DNA from: Planctomycetota bacterium
GTDB lineage: Bacteria; Planctomycetota; UBA1135
Length of the DNA stretch: 64,000 nt
Direction: 5' to 3'
NCBI GenBank assembly: GCA_021776795.1
Contig: JAJFFC010000014.1
Location: 124,001-188,000 of the forward strand
A model generated the notes under the pieces. It saw only the letters and a list, made by a program, of their open reading frames with translations. It was not told the DNA's origin and did not search any database. The translations under genes and the position numbers were made by a program. Shown here piece after piece: positions 45,185 through 53,930 of the stretch (the first letter of the stretch is position 1; each line of letters opens with the position of its first letter).

Positions 45185-46447
45185 ATGGCCGATCAGCAAC
45201 GCAGAGTCGTTGTCACCGGAATCGGTGCGCTAACGCCACTAGGCATTGGCGCGCCGGTTCTGTTCGAACGTCTTTTGGCAGGGGAGCATGGCTTCCGGCC
45301 GATTGAGCGTTGGGACATGACCGAGTTCACCACGAAGTTCGCTGCCGAAGTTCGTGGCGTGGTCTATCACCCAGAGGAACACTTCACGCGCCTGCAATTG
45401 CGGCGCATGGATCCCTTCAGTCAAATCGGTGTCGTCGCTGCCAAAGAAGCTTGGCAAGACGCCGGTCTAGAAGAAGGTAGTTTTGATCCGATCCGCTCTG
45501 GCGCCATTCTTGGCACCGGCATCGGCGGCATCCAAAGCATCATCGAACAGGGCAAGGTCCTGCGCGAAAAGGGTCCACGTCGTGTCACGCCGTACTTCAT
45601 CCCCAACACCATGGCCAATGCTCTTGCAGCAAATGTGGCAATTGAGTTTGGGTTGCAAGGCGCGTGCTTCCTCACCGCTTCGGCCTGCGCCTCATCTGGT
45701 CATGCCATCGGCATGGCGCTGAATGAGATTCGCTCTGGCCGCGCCGACCTCATGGTCACTGGCGGGGGAGAAACCACCACCAACGACCTCTGCGTCGCTG
45801 GCTTCAACAGCATCAAGGCACTGTCCACTCGCAACGATGATCCCGGCGCATCTTCTCGGCCCTTTGACCGTGACCGAGACGGCTTCGTCATGGGCGAGGG
45901 CGCTGGTGTCCTGGTTCTCGAAAGCTTGGAGCATGCCCAAGCGCGTGGCGCCAAGATTTACTGCGAGCTCGCGGGCTTTGGCCAGACTGACGATGCCGGA
46001 CACATCACCGCCCCAGACAGCACGGCGCAGCGACCCGCTGCGGCCATGAAACTGGCCATGGAAGATGGGGGCATTGCTCCTGAGGAACTGTCCTACATCA
46101 ACGCCCACGGCACCTCGACCATGCTCAATGACATGGTGGAGTCTGCTGCCATCAAATTGGCTCTCGGCGAAGATCTGGCGCATAAGGTGCCAATCTCTTC
46201 CTCGAAATCCATGATTGGACACCTGGTTGGCGCCGCTGCAGCGGTCGAAGCCGTGATTTGTGTCCAAACCCTAAGCCAAGGCGTCGCCCATAAGACCAAC
46301 AATCTGGAGAACCCAGATGTCGAGAATGGGTGTACCTTGGATTACATCCCTGAGGGACCACGAAAGGGCGACTACTACGCCGCTCTGTCCAACTCCCTCG
46401 GCTTCGGCGGCCATAACGTGTCGCTGGCCTTCCGCCGTCTCACCTAA
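45185..46447 (+). CDS. fabF: 3-oxoacyl-ACP synthase II (FabF)
   Basis: 420 residues from the ATG at 45185; a TTG 9 bases upstream is in frame. The catalytic Cys is C168 in TASACASSGHA, with histidines in INAHGTST and SSKSMIGHLVGA. It elongates acyl chains. It is the end of the fab cluster; no fabA/fabZ is present. Confidence 0.96.
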   Translation: MADQQRRVVVTGIGALTPLGIGAPVLFERLLAGEHGFRPIERWDMTEFTTKFAAEVRGVVYHPEEHFTRLQLRRMDPFSQIGVVAAKEAWQDAGLEEGSFDPIRSGAILGTGIGGIQSIIEQGKVLREKGPRRVTPYFIPNTMANALAANVAIEFGLQGACFLTASACASSGHAIGMALNEIRSGRADLMVTGGGETTTNDLCVAGFNSIKALSTRNDDPGASSRPFDRDRDGFVMGEGAGVLVLESLEHAQARGAKIYCELAGFGQTDDAGHITAPDSTAQRPAAAMKLAMEDGGIAPEELSYINAHGTSTMLNDMVESAAIKLALGEDLAHKVPISSSKSMIGHLVGAAAAVEAVICVQTLSQGVAHKTNNLENPDVENGCTLDYIPEGPRKGDYYAALSNSLGFGGHNVSLAFRRLT

Positions 46448-46476
46448 GACGGCCACCCCGCATCCCCTGCACAAAC

Positions 46477-46809
46477 GTGAAGCAGAAGTTTAAGGAAGCA
46501 CTGAAGACCTTCCGCATGGAAGTCTACAAGGTCGAACACGACCCATCGGAACTCGAGCAGTTGACCGAAGATGCCTTAGCCGTAACCAAAGATTCTTTGG
46601 ATAACGCGTATAAGTACCACTTCCACAAGTTGCCCGATGCCTCGCGCGCCGAGGTCATCAACATGATCAACAACTACACTCTCGAGGCATTGTTGCCACC
46701 AATCGTAGAGAAGGTGGTCAAGCGCCAGCTGCTGTTGGAGCGCAAACTGGAACTGCTGGTTGGGTTGATGGAAGAAGCTCTCGACAAAATCGGCGAGAAA
46801 GACAACTAA
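46477..46809 (+). CDS. Small helical protein of unknown function
   Basis: 110 residues, GTG start at 46477. It is almost entirely charged and amphipathic helix, with a likely coiled-coil C-terminal half (LLLERKLELLVGLMEEALDK). No signal peptide, membrane segment or recognised domain. It follows fabF by 29 bp and is ended by a hairpin before the pyrophosphorylase gene, so it may belong to the fab operon. Confidence 0.7.
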   Translation: MKQKFKEALKTFRMEVYKVEHDPSELEQLTEDALAVTKDSLDNAYKYHFHKLPDASRAEVINMINNYTLEALLPPIVEKVVKRQLLLERKLELLVGLMEEALDKIGEKDN

Positions 46810-46815
46810 AACTCT

Positions 46816-46844
46816 GGGGCACTTTCGGGTGCCCCTTCGTGTTT
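46816..46844 (+). terminator. Candidate terminator after the fab cluster
   Basis: GGGGCAC (46816-46822), a 6-nt loop, GTGCCCC (46829-46835), then TTCGTGTTT. The stem is perfect but the T-run is interrupted, so termination may be partial. Confidence 0.55.
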
Positions 46845-46847
46845 CCC

Positions 46848-48254
46848 ATGGCACAACTTTCCGACGCGGAACTTTTTGAGGCCTTGGCCTCGCGCAATCT
46901 AGAAAGCGTCTTTGAGCCAGCCAAATCGCTCGGCCCTGAACAGGTCCGCGCCCTGACGGAAGATTTGCGTCAACTCGATTGGCAAGAGCTGGATCGGCAA
47001 CGAAGCGCACTGTCTCCAGAAGCCAGCACCATGGCATTGCCTAGCATGGACGAGGTTTCCGCGCCCCACTTGGCGCCTCCATCCACAAGTGGAGAAGCGG
47101 CGAATCAGCAAGCCTTGGCGCTAGGGGAGTCGGCACTCCAAGCGGGCCGTGTCGCCGTGGTGATGGTCGCGGGCGGACAGGCATCGCGACTCGGTTTTGA
47201 CGGCCCCAAGGGAGCCTTTCCCATTGGGGCGCTGACCGGGTCCAGCCTGTTTCATGGCTTTGCCGGCCAACTCCAGTGTTTACGTCAACGCTACGGCGCA
47301 GCACTGCCTTGGGTGGTGCAAACCGGCCCCGGCAATCACGAAGAAACCATGGCCTTTTTTCAGCGCCATGCATTCTTTGGCCTGCCCGAGGCCTCGGTTC
47401 ACTTCGTTTGCCAAGGCACCTTGCCAGCCCTTTCGCCAGAGGGCCAGCTATTGCTTTCTAACCCGAGCAAACTGTTCCGCAACCCCGATGGGCATGGCGG
47501 CCTTTACCGAGCGCTGCATCATTCTGGCCTGCTTCCGCAATGGGAGCAGGTAGGCATCGACACCGTGTATACCTGCCAAGTCGATAATCCCTTGGTGCGC
47601 CTTGCCGACCCTATTTTCCTTGGCCATCACTTGGCTGCAAAGGCCGAAATGTCAGTCAAAGTGGTGGAGAAAACAGACCCCAGTGAAAAGGTTGGACTCG
47701 TCGTGCGCCTTGCCAACGACACCCACCAGTGCCTGGAGTACTCGGATCTTTCCACCAAGATTCAAGAGGAGCGCGCCGAAGATGGGGGCCTCCTGCTTCG
47801 TGCCGGAAATATTGCGATTCATGCCTTCAACTTGCCGTTCCTCAAGGAGATGGCCGCGAATCCACTGCCCTTGCATCTTGCGCACAAAGAAATCTCGGCC
47901 TTAAGCCCCGGGGAACTGGTGGCAGCGCCACGCAAAGGGGTGAAGTTCGAGACCTTTATTTTCGATGCCCTGCCACGCGCGAAAATTTCCGTGGTGCAAC
48001 TCGTCGAACGCCAGGAAGAGTTCGCCCCCGTCAAGAATCGCTCGGGCGTGGACTCCATCACCAGTTCACGCGCTGCCCTAATCGCCCGCGATCGCCGGTG
48101 GTGCCAAAGCGCTGCCATTACCCTTCCCGACCAGGGAGCGGTGGAGTTATTTCCGGGCACTGCCTATGAAGCTGCTGACCTCGTCCAGGCCAGGGGAAAC
48201 CTTGCCCGCCGCGGCAGCAACCGAGTTCTTCATAAGCAAGCGGATAGGGAGTAG
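46848..48254 (+). CDS. UTP:sugar-1-phosphate uridylyltransferase, UAP1-like
   Basis: 468 residues from the ATG at 46848; a GTG at 46839 is in frame. The nucleotide-binding loop is VAGGQASRLGFDGPKG (near 105), followed by NPSKLFRNPDGHGG and CQVDNPLVRLADP. This is the UDPGP family of eukaryotic UAP1 rather than bacterial GlmU. It would make UDP-GlcNAc, UDP-GalNAc or UDP-Glc. Such enzymes occur in planctomycetes, chlamydiae and Bacteroidetes. Confidence 0.88.
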   Translation: MAQLSDAELFEALASRNLESVFEPAKSLGPEQVRALTEDLRQLDWQELDRQRSALSPEASTMALPSMDEVSAPHLAPPSTSGEAANQQALALGESALQAGRVAVVMVAGGQASRLGFDGPKGAFPIGALTGSSLFHGFAGQLQCLRQRYGAALPWVVQTGPGNHEETMAFFQRHAFFGLPEASVHFVCQGTLPALSPEGQLLLSNPSKLFRNPDGHGGLYRALHHSGLLPQWEQVGIDTVYTCQVDNPLVRLADPIFLGHHLAAKAEMSVKVVEKTDPSEKVGLVVRLANDTHQCLEYSDLSTKIQEERAEDGGLLLRAGNIAIHAFNLPFLKEMAANPLPLHLAHKEISALSPGELVAAPRKGVKFETFIFDALPRAKISVVQLVERQEEFAPVKNRSGVDSITSSRAALIARDRRWCQSAAITLPDQGAVELFPGTAYEAADLVQARGNLARRGSNRVLHKQADRE

Positions 48255-48287
48255 CCTAAGAAGCGCGGCGGGGCTAGGATGCGCCCC

Positions 48288-48307
48288 GGCATGGTGAGAA
48301 CCATGCC
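48288..48307 (+). other. Perfect hairpin just upstream of tRNA-Leu
   Basis: GGCATGGT-GAGA-ACCATGCC, an 8-bp stem with a 4-nt loop, ending 12 bp before tRNA-Leu. No T-run follows. It could be part of the tRNA leader or a weak terminator for the preceding gene. Confidence 0.4.
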
Positions 48308-48319
48308 CATGAGAAGAAT

Positions 48320-48406
48320 GCCGGAGTGGCGGAATTGGCAGACGCGATGGATTCAAAATCCATTTTCCGCAAGGAAGTGGGGGTTCGAGTCCCCCCTCCG
48401 GCACCA
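48320..48406 (+). tRNA. tRNA-Leu (CAA)
   Basis: 87 nt, long variable arm, encoded CCA. Acceptor GCCGGAG/CTCCGGC, anticodon stem ATGGA/TCCAT with loop TTCAAAA, T-arm GGGGG-TTCGAGT-CCCCC. A TAGGAT at 48275-48280 may be part of its promoter. Confidence 0.94.
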
Positions 48407-48479
48407 CCTCTTCCCGGCCTCCCTAGGGATTTTTCTATCCTTGGTTGAACAGTCAACTTGACGCCGTTAGCTTGATTGC

Positions 48480-49085
48480 GTGAGCGCAGAGCCTCCGCAA
48501 CCAACCGACCTGGACATTACCCTTCGCAAGCTTGCGGACCGGGCCTTTACCGCGACCCTACATCGGCTTCGCGGAGTACGTGGCCTACTCCATGGGTGGT
48601 CTCAAGTAGGCGTGCCGGTCCAGGATCTTCCACAGCTCGACGCCCGCTTTGACGAAGATTTAGAACTCCTGGCGCGCCTCGATTGGCTTCGAAGCTTACT
48701 CCAACAATCTCCTCCACTCGAACGGCTGGAAGGGGGGGAAGCACCCCTCGTGCTTCTAGCCTGCGCCATGGGGCATGGCAGCCCGGGCGAGAACCAACTC
48801 AATAGGGCCCAGGTGATTCCTCAGCCAGTGCAACCGGTAGGTGCACTTTCCTTAGCCCTATGGCTCGAAGAGGCGATTCCCTATGAAGCTGTGTCCAACC
48901 TGAAATGGTCCTTTGCCGGGGACTCACTTCACGTCAGTCATCAGCAGGCACGCAATCTAGATTGCGCACCCTGGACCCAGCGCTTTGGCTCCCTGCTAGC
49001 CGAGGGCAGTGCGCCACATCAAGGACAACTGGTCTATCGGCGGGGCATCTTCCGCGAGCTGAGCACCGGCCAAGCAGGCTCCTGA
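48480..49085 (+). CDS. Protein of unknown function
   Basis: 201 residues, GTG start at 48480. No recognisable domain. The N-terminal third is helical and basic; residues about 65-115 contain a beta-like LVLLACAMGHGSPGENQLNR stretch resembling no family I can name. It is followed after 25 bp by a second unrecognised gene, so the two may be one unit. No signal peptide. Confidence 0.6.
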   Translation: MSAEPPQPTDLDITLRKLADRAFTATLHRLRGVRGLLHGWSQVGVPVQDLPQLDARFDEDLELLARLDWLRSLLQQSPPLERLEGGEAPLVLLACAMGHGSPGENQLNRAQVIPQPVQPVGALSLALWLEEAIPYEAVSNLKWSFAGDSLHVSHQQARNLDCAPWTQRFGSLLAEGSAPHQGQLVYRRGIFRELSTGQAGS

Positions 49086-49110
49086 ATCGCGTTACAATGG
49101 AGGGTGAGCC

Positions 49111-50730
49111 ATGGCTGCCCAACCCTTTCCCAGAACCGAAATCGCGGCGTTTCTATCTCGCCTCGAAGAACAAGCTCGTGCGATGGAAGCGGTTGCCCAA
49201 GAATGGCAATCCGCTGCCCAAATTTGGCCCGGCCCCGAGGGTGACCAGCCCAGCAAGGATCGCTTTCGCGAGTGGTTCTTGCTCGAAAGAAACAGTGAAG
49301 CCTTAGGCGCGCCACCCTTACTTGCGCTGGCTCCGGTTCCAGAAGAAGAGGACTCACACTGGACCAAAATGTTCGCGGCTTACCTCGGCATTTTTCAGGC
49401 CCTTGGTCCCGACGCCACTGGCATGCCCACCTTCGAAGATCTTTGGAGTGGGCGCCAAATCCGCCTCGACCAAGAACTTCCTGGGTCCCAAGAAGGCATC
49501 TTGTTGTACGGCTTTGTCGTTGAAGTGGACGACCAGCACCATGCTCCCTTACCGGGTTCGTGCCTATTAGCTGGCGGTGAATTAAGCGACGCCTTGGCAG
49601 GGGACCTTTCTCGTATTCGGGTCGAACAACCGGGTGGGCGTTTGTCCCTGCGCAGCTGTGAAGAGTTTCTGCAACTTGCCCTGCAAGGGCAAAGCAATCC
49701 GGAGATTGCCGCAAGCAATTTGGACCAGGCATTGGAACAACTCTTCCAAGGGGTTCCACAATGGGATCCGCAACGGCTGCAACTGGAAATCCAGCAACGT
49801 GGTGTAGCCGCCACGATGAATCGTTTGGCCTTCGAAACCAACATCGACCTGGAAGAACTACGCCAAATCCTAGCGCAAGAGAGGTCCACCGTTTCGCCAC
49901 AAGAAACCAGAGTGAAACCTCCCGAAACTTCAACAGCCATCGAGGAACCCATCCAGGCCGATGTTCAGCGCGCGCTAGATTCCTTCGACCAAATCCTCAA
50001 CCAGCAACAAAATCTAGACGAGGCATTCCGCACCCTAGAACGCGAACTTGGCTTAGAAGAAGGCACCAGCAGTGTGGATCCAGAAGAGCAAATCCTCTTA
50101 CAGCAACCACCAGAACCAACCGAAGACATGGGACCGGAACAAGTACCCGGAATGAACTTTTGGTTGGACTGTGTGCGTTGGGAGCGGCGTCAAGACTTGG
50201 CACCGCGAGACGGGGTGAATGAGGCCGTCGAGGAGGCCTGGCTACAACACCTCGCCACGACCCACGAGGGGGAATTGGAACCTCAGGACATCGGCCAGCA
50301 AGAAGCCCTGAGCTTTCTGGTTCAAGCAGAGAACCCCCAGGCGATGGAAACCCGCCACAGTGGGCTGAGGCCTTTTCTGCAGTGGCTACGACAAGAGCAA
50401 GAGGCGCCTTTACCTGACTGGCTAATCCAGGCCGATCGAGATGCCCCAGAGTGGTTGCGGCTACAGGCCGTAGTGGCCTGTAACCAAGCGGGCCGACAAA
50501 AGGATTGGCGGCCCGAGGCCATGACTGTCATCGCGGCCACAAATCCACTACAAGTGCAAGCCGAGGATGACGTCGCTGACGTCATCGGCATGGACCCGAG
50601 CTGTTCGGAACAAGTCCGCATTGGGGACCATCTTTCCGGGCGTTGGCGCCAAGGGCGCTTTGAGGCGCTGCTGTGGTTGCCCGCAGCCTGGATGCCAGAG
50701 AAGCAAGAATCCGCTTCGCAGGAGGCCTGA
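49111..50730 (+). CDS. Protein of unknown function, acidic
   Basis: 539 residues. No named domain. An N-terminal KDRFREWFLLERNSE segment resembles the first helices of several planctomycete-type orphan families. The middle (about 255-335) is acidic and coiled-coil-like with long Gln/Glu runs. There is no membrane segment or signal. A TACAAT lies 12 nt before the ATG. It ends next to the candidate origin region. Confidence 0.65.
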   Translation: MAAQPFPRTEIAAFLSRLEEQARAMEAVAQEWQSAAQIWPGPEGDQPSKDRFREWFLLERNSEALGAPPLLALAPVPEEEDSHWTKMFAAYLGIFQALGPDATGMPTFEDLWSGRQIRLDQELPGSQEGILLYGFVVEVDDQHHAPLPGSCLLAGGELSDALAGDLSRIRVEQPGGRLSLRSCEEFLQLALQGQSNPEIAASNLDQALEQLFQGVPQWDPQRLQLEIQQRGVAATMNRLAFETNIDLEELRQILAQERSTVSPQETRVKPPETSTAIEEPIQADVQRALDSFDQILNQQQNLDEAFRTLERELGLEEGTSSVDPEEQILLQQPPEPTEDMGPEQVPGMNFWLDCVRWERRQDLAPRDGVNEAVEEAWLQHLATTHEGELEPQDIGQQEALSFLVQAENPQAMETRHSGLRPFLQWLRQEQEAPLPDWLIQADRDAPEWLRLQAVVACNQAGRQKDWRPEAMTVIAATNPLQVQAEDDVADVIGMDPSCSEQVRIGDHLSGRWRQGRFEALLWLPAAWMPEKQESASQEA

Positions 50731-50918
50731 CCCAAGAAATGCAGCATCAGGATGGTCTAGTTTCGCCCTCATCTTTGCGTCCGATAATATATATTATGTT
50801 GTTTCGCGATAGGGGCCATGCCCCGGGAGAGCCTCATTCGGGCCTCAATTGCCCTACTTATCCCCGGCTTGTGGACTGTTCTGTGGATAACCCTGTGGAT
50901 AACACCGGGGTAACTTCC
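50731..50918. other. AT-rich intergenic region with DnaA boxes, candidate oriC
   Basis: 188 bp between two converging genes. TGTGGATAA, identical to the E. coli DnaA box complement, occurs twice, at 50882-50890 and 50894-50902, exactly 12 bp apart. A degenerate TTATCCCCG lies at 50858-50866, and a TGTGGA core at 50870-50875. An AT palindrome ATAATATATATTAT at 50784-50797 is unusual in this GC-rich sequence and could be an unwinding element. TTATCCCCGG and CCGGGGTAA bracket the boxes. dnaA itself is not in the window. It could also be a titration site. Confidence 0.6.
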
Positions 50919-51554
50919 CTATTGGGCCGCTTCGGCTTTCCAGCCCACCCGCACCAATTCGGCCTGCCCTGGCCCGTGAACTTCCAGTTCACTGATCGAT
51001 GCCGTCGGGATGGCGAATTGGTCCCAGCCCTCTAAGTCCACACCTTGGTAATGCGCCAAAATCGCTCGCGTTGGAAATAGATGCGATACCAGGCATACCT
51101 GCAAGCTCAACCCAGTGGCTTGTTCGTGCTCCAGGCATTCCCGTTCGAGCGGCTGCCAAGCCCCCAAAACCCGGGTCCGAAAGTCACCCAAAGACTCGCC
51201 GCCGTGATCGCGCCAATTCCTGGGATCTCGGCGATGCGATTCTCGGTCTTCGGGGAATTGGGCGTCGATTTCTTCTGCGGTTAGGCCAACCCAGCGGCCG
51301 CGGGCAATCTCTCGGAAGCCATCTTGGAGCTGGATATCCAGGCCCTCGCGGCCCTCTAACACGCATTCTGCACCAAATCGCGCCCTGGAAAGCGGGCTGG
51401 CCCACAACCGATCCAGAGCTCTGTGGCGCAAGGCGTCGCCCGCGCGGCGAGCCTCCTGTTGGCCCAAATCGCTCAACGGCACTTCGCTGCCGCCGTAAAA
51501 CATGCCTGGGCGAGGCGGTTGCACCGCCCCATGACGAATTATAAACAGACGCAT
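50919..51554 (-). CDS. Histidine phosphatase family protein (phosphoglycerate mutase-like)
   Basis: 211 residues from the ATG at 51554-51552. The catalytic phosphohistidine is H8 in RLFIIRHGAVQ; the second His is in CLVSHLFPTRAIL (near 151). The FYGGSEVPLSDLGQQEA segment is typical. The substrate is undefined; relatives act on phosphorylated sugars, cobalamin precursors or proteins. A TGCAAT 9 nt before the start is -10-like. Confidence 0.88.
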   Translation of the reverse strand: MRLFIIRHGAVQPPRPGMFYGGSEVPLSDLGQQEARRAGDALRHRALDRLWASPLSRARFGAECVLEGREGLDIQLQDGFREIARGRWVGLTAEEIDAQFPEDRESHRRDPRNWRDHGGESLGDFRTRVLGAWQPLERECLEHEQATGLSLQVCLVSHLFPTRAILAHYQGVDLEGWDQFAIPTASISELEVHGPGQAELVRVGWKAEAAQ

Positions 51555-51607
51555 GACTCTTTTATTGCAGGGGGTTTCCAGCACCTCCGCGGTGCCTAGA
51601 CCTAGAT

Positions 51608-51650
51608 TGTTACCCATCCGGAACGTATTTGCCCCCTATTTACCCAAATT
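51608..51650 (+). promoter_or_regulatory. Conserved upstream elements of the first HEAT gene
   Basis: TGTTA-N8-GAACG (51608-51625), then TTGCCCCCT (51629-51637) and TTTACC 11 bp before the sigma-54 -24 element. The same order, with TGTTC-N8-GAACA, CCCCCT and TTTACC at the same 11-bp spacing, precedes the second HEAT gene. It may bind an activator or repressor. Confidence 0.5.
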
Positions 51651-51655
51651 GGGGT

Positions 51656-51670
51656 TGGTACAATCCTTGC
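51656..51670 (+). promoter_or_regulatory. Sigma-54 promoter for HEAT gene 1
   Basis: TGGTAC-AATCC-TTGC with the GG (51657-51658) and GC (51669-51670) exactly 10 bp apart, followed by T. One base departs from TGGCAC. Transcription should start near 51682, leaving about a 31-nt leader with a 6-bp hairpin at 51684-51700 before the ATG at 51713. Confidence 0.78.
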
Positions 51671-51712
51671 TGTAATAGGGCGACGTCGTCTCCTACGACG
51701 AGGAATCCAAAC

Positions 51713-53746
51713 ATGAAATCCTGGTACCTTCCCATAACTCTGGTTGCTGGCTTAGCGCTATGCGCCAACCTTTCCGCGCACGGCGGCACCTATAAGGGCC
51801 CCGGCGATACTGTGCCTCCTGGCGGTGGCGGAGCGGCAACGCCCACCACGCCAACGACCCCGGCCACTCCGGGTACGCCAAGCACGCCAAGTACGCCATC
51901 CACGCCAAGCACCCCGTCGACTCCTTCGACGCCAACCACGCCTACTGGTCCTTCGGCCGGCGCAACCCCCACCACGGCTGGTGGCGGTGCTCCCCCGCCC
52001 GACCTCACGCGCTGGGTGTTCTGGTGGGAGTTCAATAAGGACCGCTTCCTCAACCTGAAAGCCAAGATTCAAGGCGCTGCCAACGTCACCGATATCGGTG
52101 GTGCTGCTGCAGGTCTTGGTGGCGGTGCTGCCGTCGCCAGTACCTTGGCCCCAACCAGCCAACAGATCGACGGCGAAATCGTCCCGGCCTTGTTTGCGCT
52201 GATTGAGCAGGAAGACAATCGTGACATCGCGACTGGTGTCATGGTGGCCTTGGGCAAGATTGGTCGTCGCGCCGATGACGCCTCCAAGGTTTACGAAAGT
52301 CACCTTTCTGCCTCTGTGCAAGAAGTGCGCGAAACTGCCGCTCTTGCTTACGGCATCATGAAGGCCGAGGGTGCCATCCCAACTTTGGAAGCGCTGATGC
52401 GCGACACCAAGGAAGGTCAGAAATTGGCGAAGGACTCGGAAGTTGATGTGCGCACCCGCGTATTCTCGGCTTACGGTTTGGGCCTGATTGGTCGCGCCTC
52501 GCAAAGCCCGGAAGTAAAGAACGCTGTCGCCGACAGTCTTTACGACGTGCTCATCACGGACAAGTCTGCTGCCAAGGACCTCCGCGTGGCTGCAGTGATT
52601 TCCATCGGCATCCTGAAACTTCCCGAGCCCGCTGACATGATCAACAAGCTCAGCGAATTGCTCGATGACGACAAGATGGACAAGTTGGTCCTTGCTCACA
52701 TCCCCAACGCCATGGCCAAGCTGCTTGGCGCTGGCAGTGGCACCTTGGCTGACGACCCTCTCCGTGGCAAGGCGATTGAACAGTTCCTGCAGATTGCTGA
52801 TGGTCGCCCTAAGCGAGATAACTTCATCATCCAGTCTGCTGTGCAGTCGCTGGGCATGATTGTGGTCGCTGAAGAAGACCTCAAAAATGGTTATAACCAG
52901 AAGATCTTCGACACCTTGACCAAGCTGTCAAAAGAGGTCAATGACCAGCAAGCGAAGCGCTACACCGCCATCTCTTTGGCCTACTTGGCTGTACAAGAAG
53001 AGAAGCTGCGTGAAGACGTCATCAAGTTCCTGACCAAGCAAATGGACAAGGGCAGTAGCCAGTACCAGCCATGGTGTGGCCTCGCGCTCGGCGTCATGGC
53101 CTTTGAACTGAACGCTGCTGGCGAAAACTACAACTCCGCCGTGGTGCACAGTGCCACCTTGGAGAAGTTCCTCGATACCAAAGACCCAGACCGCAAGGCC
53201 GCCTACGCCATCGCCCTGGGCCTGATGAAGAACGAATCGGCCAAGCCTGCTCTGCGCGAGTCGATGGAAGACGTCAACGAGTCTGAGTTCCGCGGTTATG
53301 CCGCAGTCGCTCTGGGCTTGCTCGACGCCAAGGAGTACATCCCTTACATCCAGGAAGTCGTCGATGACTCCAAGCGTGACGCCGACCTGCTCAAGCAGGC
53401 CAGCATCGGCTTGGGCCTGATGAAGGACCGCAACGCTGTCGACAAGCTTCTCGACTACCTTTCGCCGAAGAACGGCCGCACGCCGCGCCTGAACGTGCTT
53501 TCCGCTGTGGCAACTGCCCTCGGTTTCATTGGTGATAAGAGTTCGGTGAGCCCGCTCGTCAATACCTTGGAAAACGATCGCCTCACGCCTTTGGGTCGCG
53601 CCTTTGCGGCAGTGGCACTGGGCATGGTCGCAGACAAGGAAACCATGCCTTGGAATGAGCCAGTCGGCGCGAATTTGAACTATCGCGCTTCGGTCTCCAC
53701 TTTGGTCGACCAGCAAAACGGTACCGGACTGCTCGACATTCTGTAG
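51713..53746 (+). CDS. Secreted HEAT-repeat protein (paralog 1)
   Basis: 677 residues from the ATG at 51713. A Sec signal peptide (about 1-22) is cut before HGGTYKGPGDTVPPGG. A Thr-Pro-rich linker (about 40-95, repeats of TPS) follows. The rest is tandem HEAT-like helical pairs, beginning after WVFWWEFNKDRFLNLKAK. The C-terminus ends GTGLLDIL. The next gene encodes a close paralog with the same signal-adjacent HGGTY, the same WWEFNKDR block and the same ending. It probably is a periplasmic or surface scaffold. No catalytic motif is seen. Expression is from a sigma-54 promoter. Confidence 0.88.
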   Translation: MKSWYLPITLVAGLALCANLSAHGGTYKGPGDTVPPGGGGAATPTTPTTPATPGTPSTPSTPSTPSTPSTPSTPTTPTGPSAGATPTTAGGGAPPPDLTRWVFWWEFNKDRFLNLKAKIQGAANVTDIGGAAAGLGGGAAVASTLAPTSQQIDGEIVPALFALIEQEDNRDIATGVMVALGKIGRRADDASKVYESHLSASVQEVRETAALAYGIMKAEGAIPTLEALMRDTKEGQKLAKDSEVDVRTRVFSAYGLGLIGRASQSPEVKNAVADSLYDVLITDKSAAKDLRVAAVISIGILKLPEPADMINKLSELLDDDKMDKLVLAHIPNAMAKLLGAGSGTLADDPLRGKAIEQFLQIADGRPKRDNFIIQSAVQSLGMIVVAEEDLKNGYNQKIFDTLTKLSKEVNDQQAKRYTAISLAYLAVQEEKLREDVIKFLTKQMDKGSSQYQPWCGLALGVMAFELNAAGENYNSAVVHSATLEKFLDTKDPDRKAAYAIALGLMKNESAKPALRESMEDVNESEFRGYAAVALGLLDAKEYIPYIQEVVDDSKRDADLLKQASIGLGLMKDRNAVDKLLDYLSPKNGRTPRLNVLSAVATALGFIGDKSSVSPLVNTLENDRLTPLGRAFAAVALGMVADKETMPWNEPVGANLNYRASVSTLVDQQNGTGLLDIL

Positions 53747-53774
53747 GAGACGTCCTCTTACCAGGACCACATGC

Positions 53775-53809
53775 GAGGCCGCACCCTTTTGGGTGCGGCC
53801 TCTTTTTTT
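53775..53809 (+). terminator. Strong terminator after HEAT gene 1
   Basis: A perfect 12-bp stem GAGGCCGCACCC / GGGTGCGGCCTC with a TTTT loop, followed by seven T. It separates the two HEAT genes into distinct transcription units. Confidence 0.93.
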
Positions 53810-53836
53810 CGTAATTACAGTAATTGTTATCCCAGC

Positions 53837-53872
53837 ATGTTCATCTTCAGGAACATTTCCCCCTGCTTTACC
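53837..53872 (+). promoter_or_regulatory. Conserved upstream elements of the second HEAT gene
   Basis: A perfect dyad ATGTTC-N8-GAACAT at 53837-53856, then CCCCCT and TTTACC, the last 11 bp before the -24 element. An ATTGTTATCCCA upstream parallels ATTGTTACCCA before HEAT gene 1. The shared layout argues for duplication of gene and promoter together. Confidence 0.5.
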
Positions 53873-53883
53873 GTCCCTTATCC

Positions 53884-53898
53884 TGGCACAACAGTTGC
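53884..53898 (+). promoter_or_regulatory. Sigma-54 promoter for HEAT gene 2
   Basis: TGGCAC-AACAG-TTGC, perfect to the consensus, GG (53885-53886) and GC (53897-53898) 10 bp apart. It differs from the dnaK promoter in one base of the spacer. Start near 53910 gives a leader of about 21 nt with no evident Shine-Dalgarno sequence. Confidence 0.85.
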
Positions 53899-53930
53899 GT
53901 TGTTCATGGTGTCCCAAAGTACATGTCATC

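Noticed and set aside
50812-50824. GGGGC-CAT-GCCCC hairpin as terminator for the gene ending at 50730
   Set aside because: The 5-bp stem has a 3-nt loop and no T-run; too weak to call.
51838-51950. Thr-Pro repeats as a CRISPR or minisatellite
   Set aside because: Repeat exists mainly at the peptide level; codons vary and no spacers exist.
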